DNA from: Clostridia bacterium
Lineage (GTDB): Bacteria > Bacillota > Clostridia > Christensenellales > CAG-138
NCBI GenBank assembly: GCA_030530185.1
Contig: JAUMVL010000132.1
Span: forward strand, 1-5,142
Direction: 5' to 3'
DNA length: 5,142 bases
Below, in pieces: positions 4,697 to 5,142 of this stretch (within the stretch, counting starts at the first letter, position 1; the number at the start of each line of letters is the position of its first letter). The notes beneath the pieces were generated by a model that ran no database searches, was not told the DNA's origin, and saw nothing but the letters and a program-made list of their open reading frames with translations. Position numbers and translations under genes: made by a program.

Positions 4697-5142
4697 TTAT
4701 TGCTTGATCTGTTCTTTCAGAGCGGTGATTTCACCGTCGGTGAGGTATCGCCATTCTCCGGGGCGCATCGAACCGAGCTGCAGGGGGCCATAGGCTTCTC
4801 GTTTCAGCCGCAGCGTGCGGTGTCCGACCGCCTCGAGCATCCGGCGAATCTGCCGGTTCCGGCCTTCGTGGATCGTGATCGAGAATGCCGTCCCGCCTGT
4901 GGTCGAACGGCGGATATTCGTGATCTTGGCGGGGGCGGTCAGACCGTCGTCCAGTTCAACGCCGTTGGTCAGGGTCGCGATTTCCGAGGCCGAGAGCGTG
5001 CCGTCACAGACCACGCGATACGTCTTGGCAACGCCGTAGCGCGGATGCATAAGCTGATTGGCAAGCTCGCCGTCGTTGGTTAAAAGCAGTAGCCCTTCGG
5101 AGTTGAGATCGAGCCGACCGACGTTATAAAGCCGATAGGGGA
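4697..5142 (-). CDS. rluB: RsuA/RluB-family rRNA pseudouridine synthase (N-terminal part outside window)
   Basis: The minus-strand frame is open from the right edge to a TAA at 4697-4699, giving the last 147 residues. The fragment begins just before the catalytic motif VGRLDLNSEGLLLLTNDG, whose Asp (codon 5108-5110) is the family nucleophile. It continues with GELANQLMHPRYGVAKTYRV, then EGRNRQIRRMLEAVGH, LKREAYGP and PGEWRYLT, all conserved landmarks of this fold. These enzymes convert a specific uridine of ribosomal RNA to pseudouridine. The ELANQLMHP stretch resembles RluB (23S rRNA) more than RsuA (16S), so the symbol is a best guess. The missing N-terminus, about 100 residues for a typical Gram-positive RluB, should hold an S4 RNA-binding domain. 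The usual Thr of GRLDxxTxG is Ser here, a mild change. An internal Met at 5048-5050 is not the start, because the catalytic motif lies upstream of it. The gene converges on the exported-protein gene and shares its terminator region. Confidence 0.93.
   Translation of the reverse strand, partial: PYRLYNVGRLDLNSEGLLLLTNDGELANQLMHPRYGVAKTYRVVCDGTLSASEIATLTNGVELDDGLTAPAKITNIRRSTTGGTAFSITIHEGRNRQIRRMLEAVGHRTLRLKREAYGPLQLGSMRPGEWRYLTDGEITALKEQIKQ

Noticed and set aside
4547..5083. Plus-strand open frame (178 codons) over the right end
   Set aside because: It crosses the stop of the exported-protein gene, the terminator and the antisense of the pseudouridine synthase, which has unmistakable conserved motifs on the minus strand.

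Overview
The window looks like a chromosomal segment of a Gram-positive, clostridia-type bacterium, probably an uncultured gut-type Firmicute. This rests on the purine-rich Shine-Dalgarno sites, compact intrinsic terminators, a VanR/VanS-like OmpR-family two-component pair, a Pro-Thr-rich linker (PTPTPVP) on an exported protein, and an RsuA/RluB-type pseudouridine synthase. The taxonomic call is an inference; no rRNA or marker gene is present.

Layout, left to right: (1) the C-terminal end of an unidentified membrane protein, with one transmembrane helix and a basic tail (2-220). (2) A monocistronic sugar-phosphate isomerase/epimerase-like TIM-barrel gene (268-1119), with a possible -10 box in front and a strong hairpin terminator behind (1127-1160). 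(3) A two-component system: an OmpR-family response regulator (1246-1899) joined by an ATGA overlap to a HAMP-less sensor histidine kinase (1896-3014). (4) A 522-residue exported or membrane-anchored protein of unknown function (3075-4643). (5) A hairpin terminator (4660-4689) lying between convergent genes. (6) The C-terminal part of an RluB/RsuA-family rRNA pseudouridine synthase on the minus strand, running off the right edge (4697-5142).

The most informative signal lies outside the genes. The promoter of the response regulator and the promoter of the 522-residue protein both carry heptamers related to TTACAAC, repeated with an 11-bp period. In both, the last heptamer ends exactly 8 bp before the -10 box (TATACT and TACAAT), and no proper -35 box is visible. 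This is the architecture expected for an OmpR/PhoB-type activator binding head-to-tail on one face of the DNA. I infer that the response regulator activates its own operon and, through a second promoter embedded in the end of the kinase gene, the exported protein. The kinase would sense an envelope or extracellular cue, phosphorylate the regulator, and the regulator would raise expression of the system and of its exported partner.

The regulator also appears to be translated from a leaderless mRNA: its -10 box ends only 6 bases before the ATG and no ribosome-binding site is present. The genes themselves belong to ordinary families, apart from the 522-residue protein, which I do not recognise.
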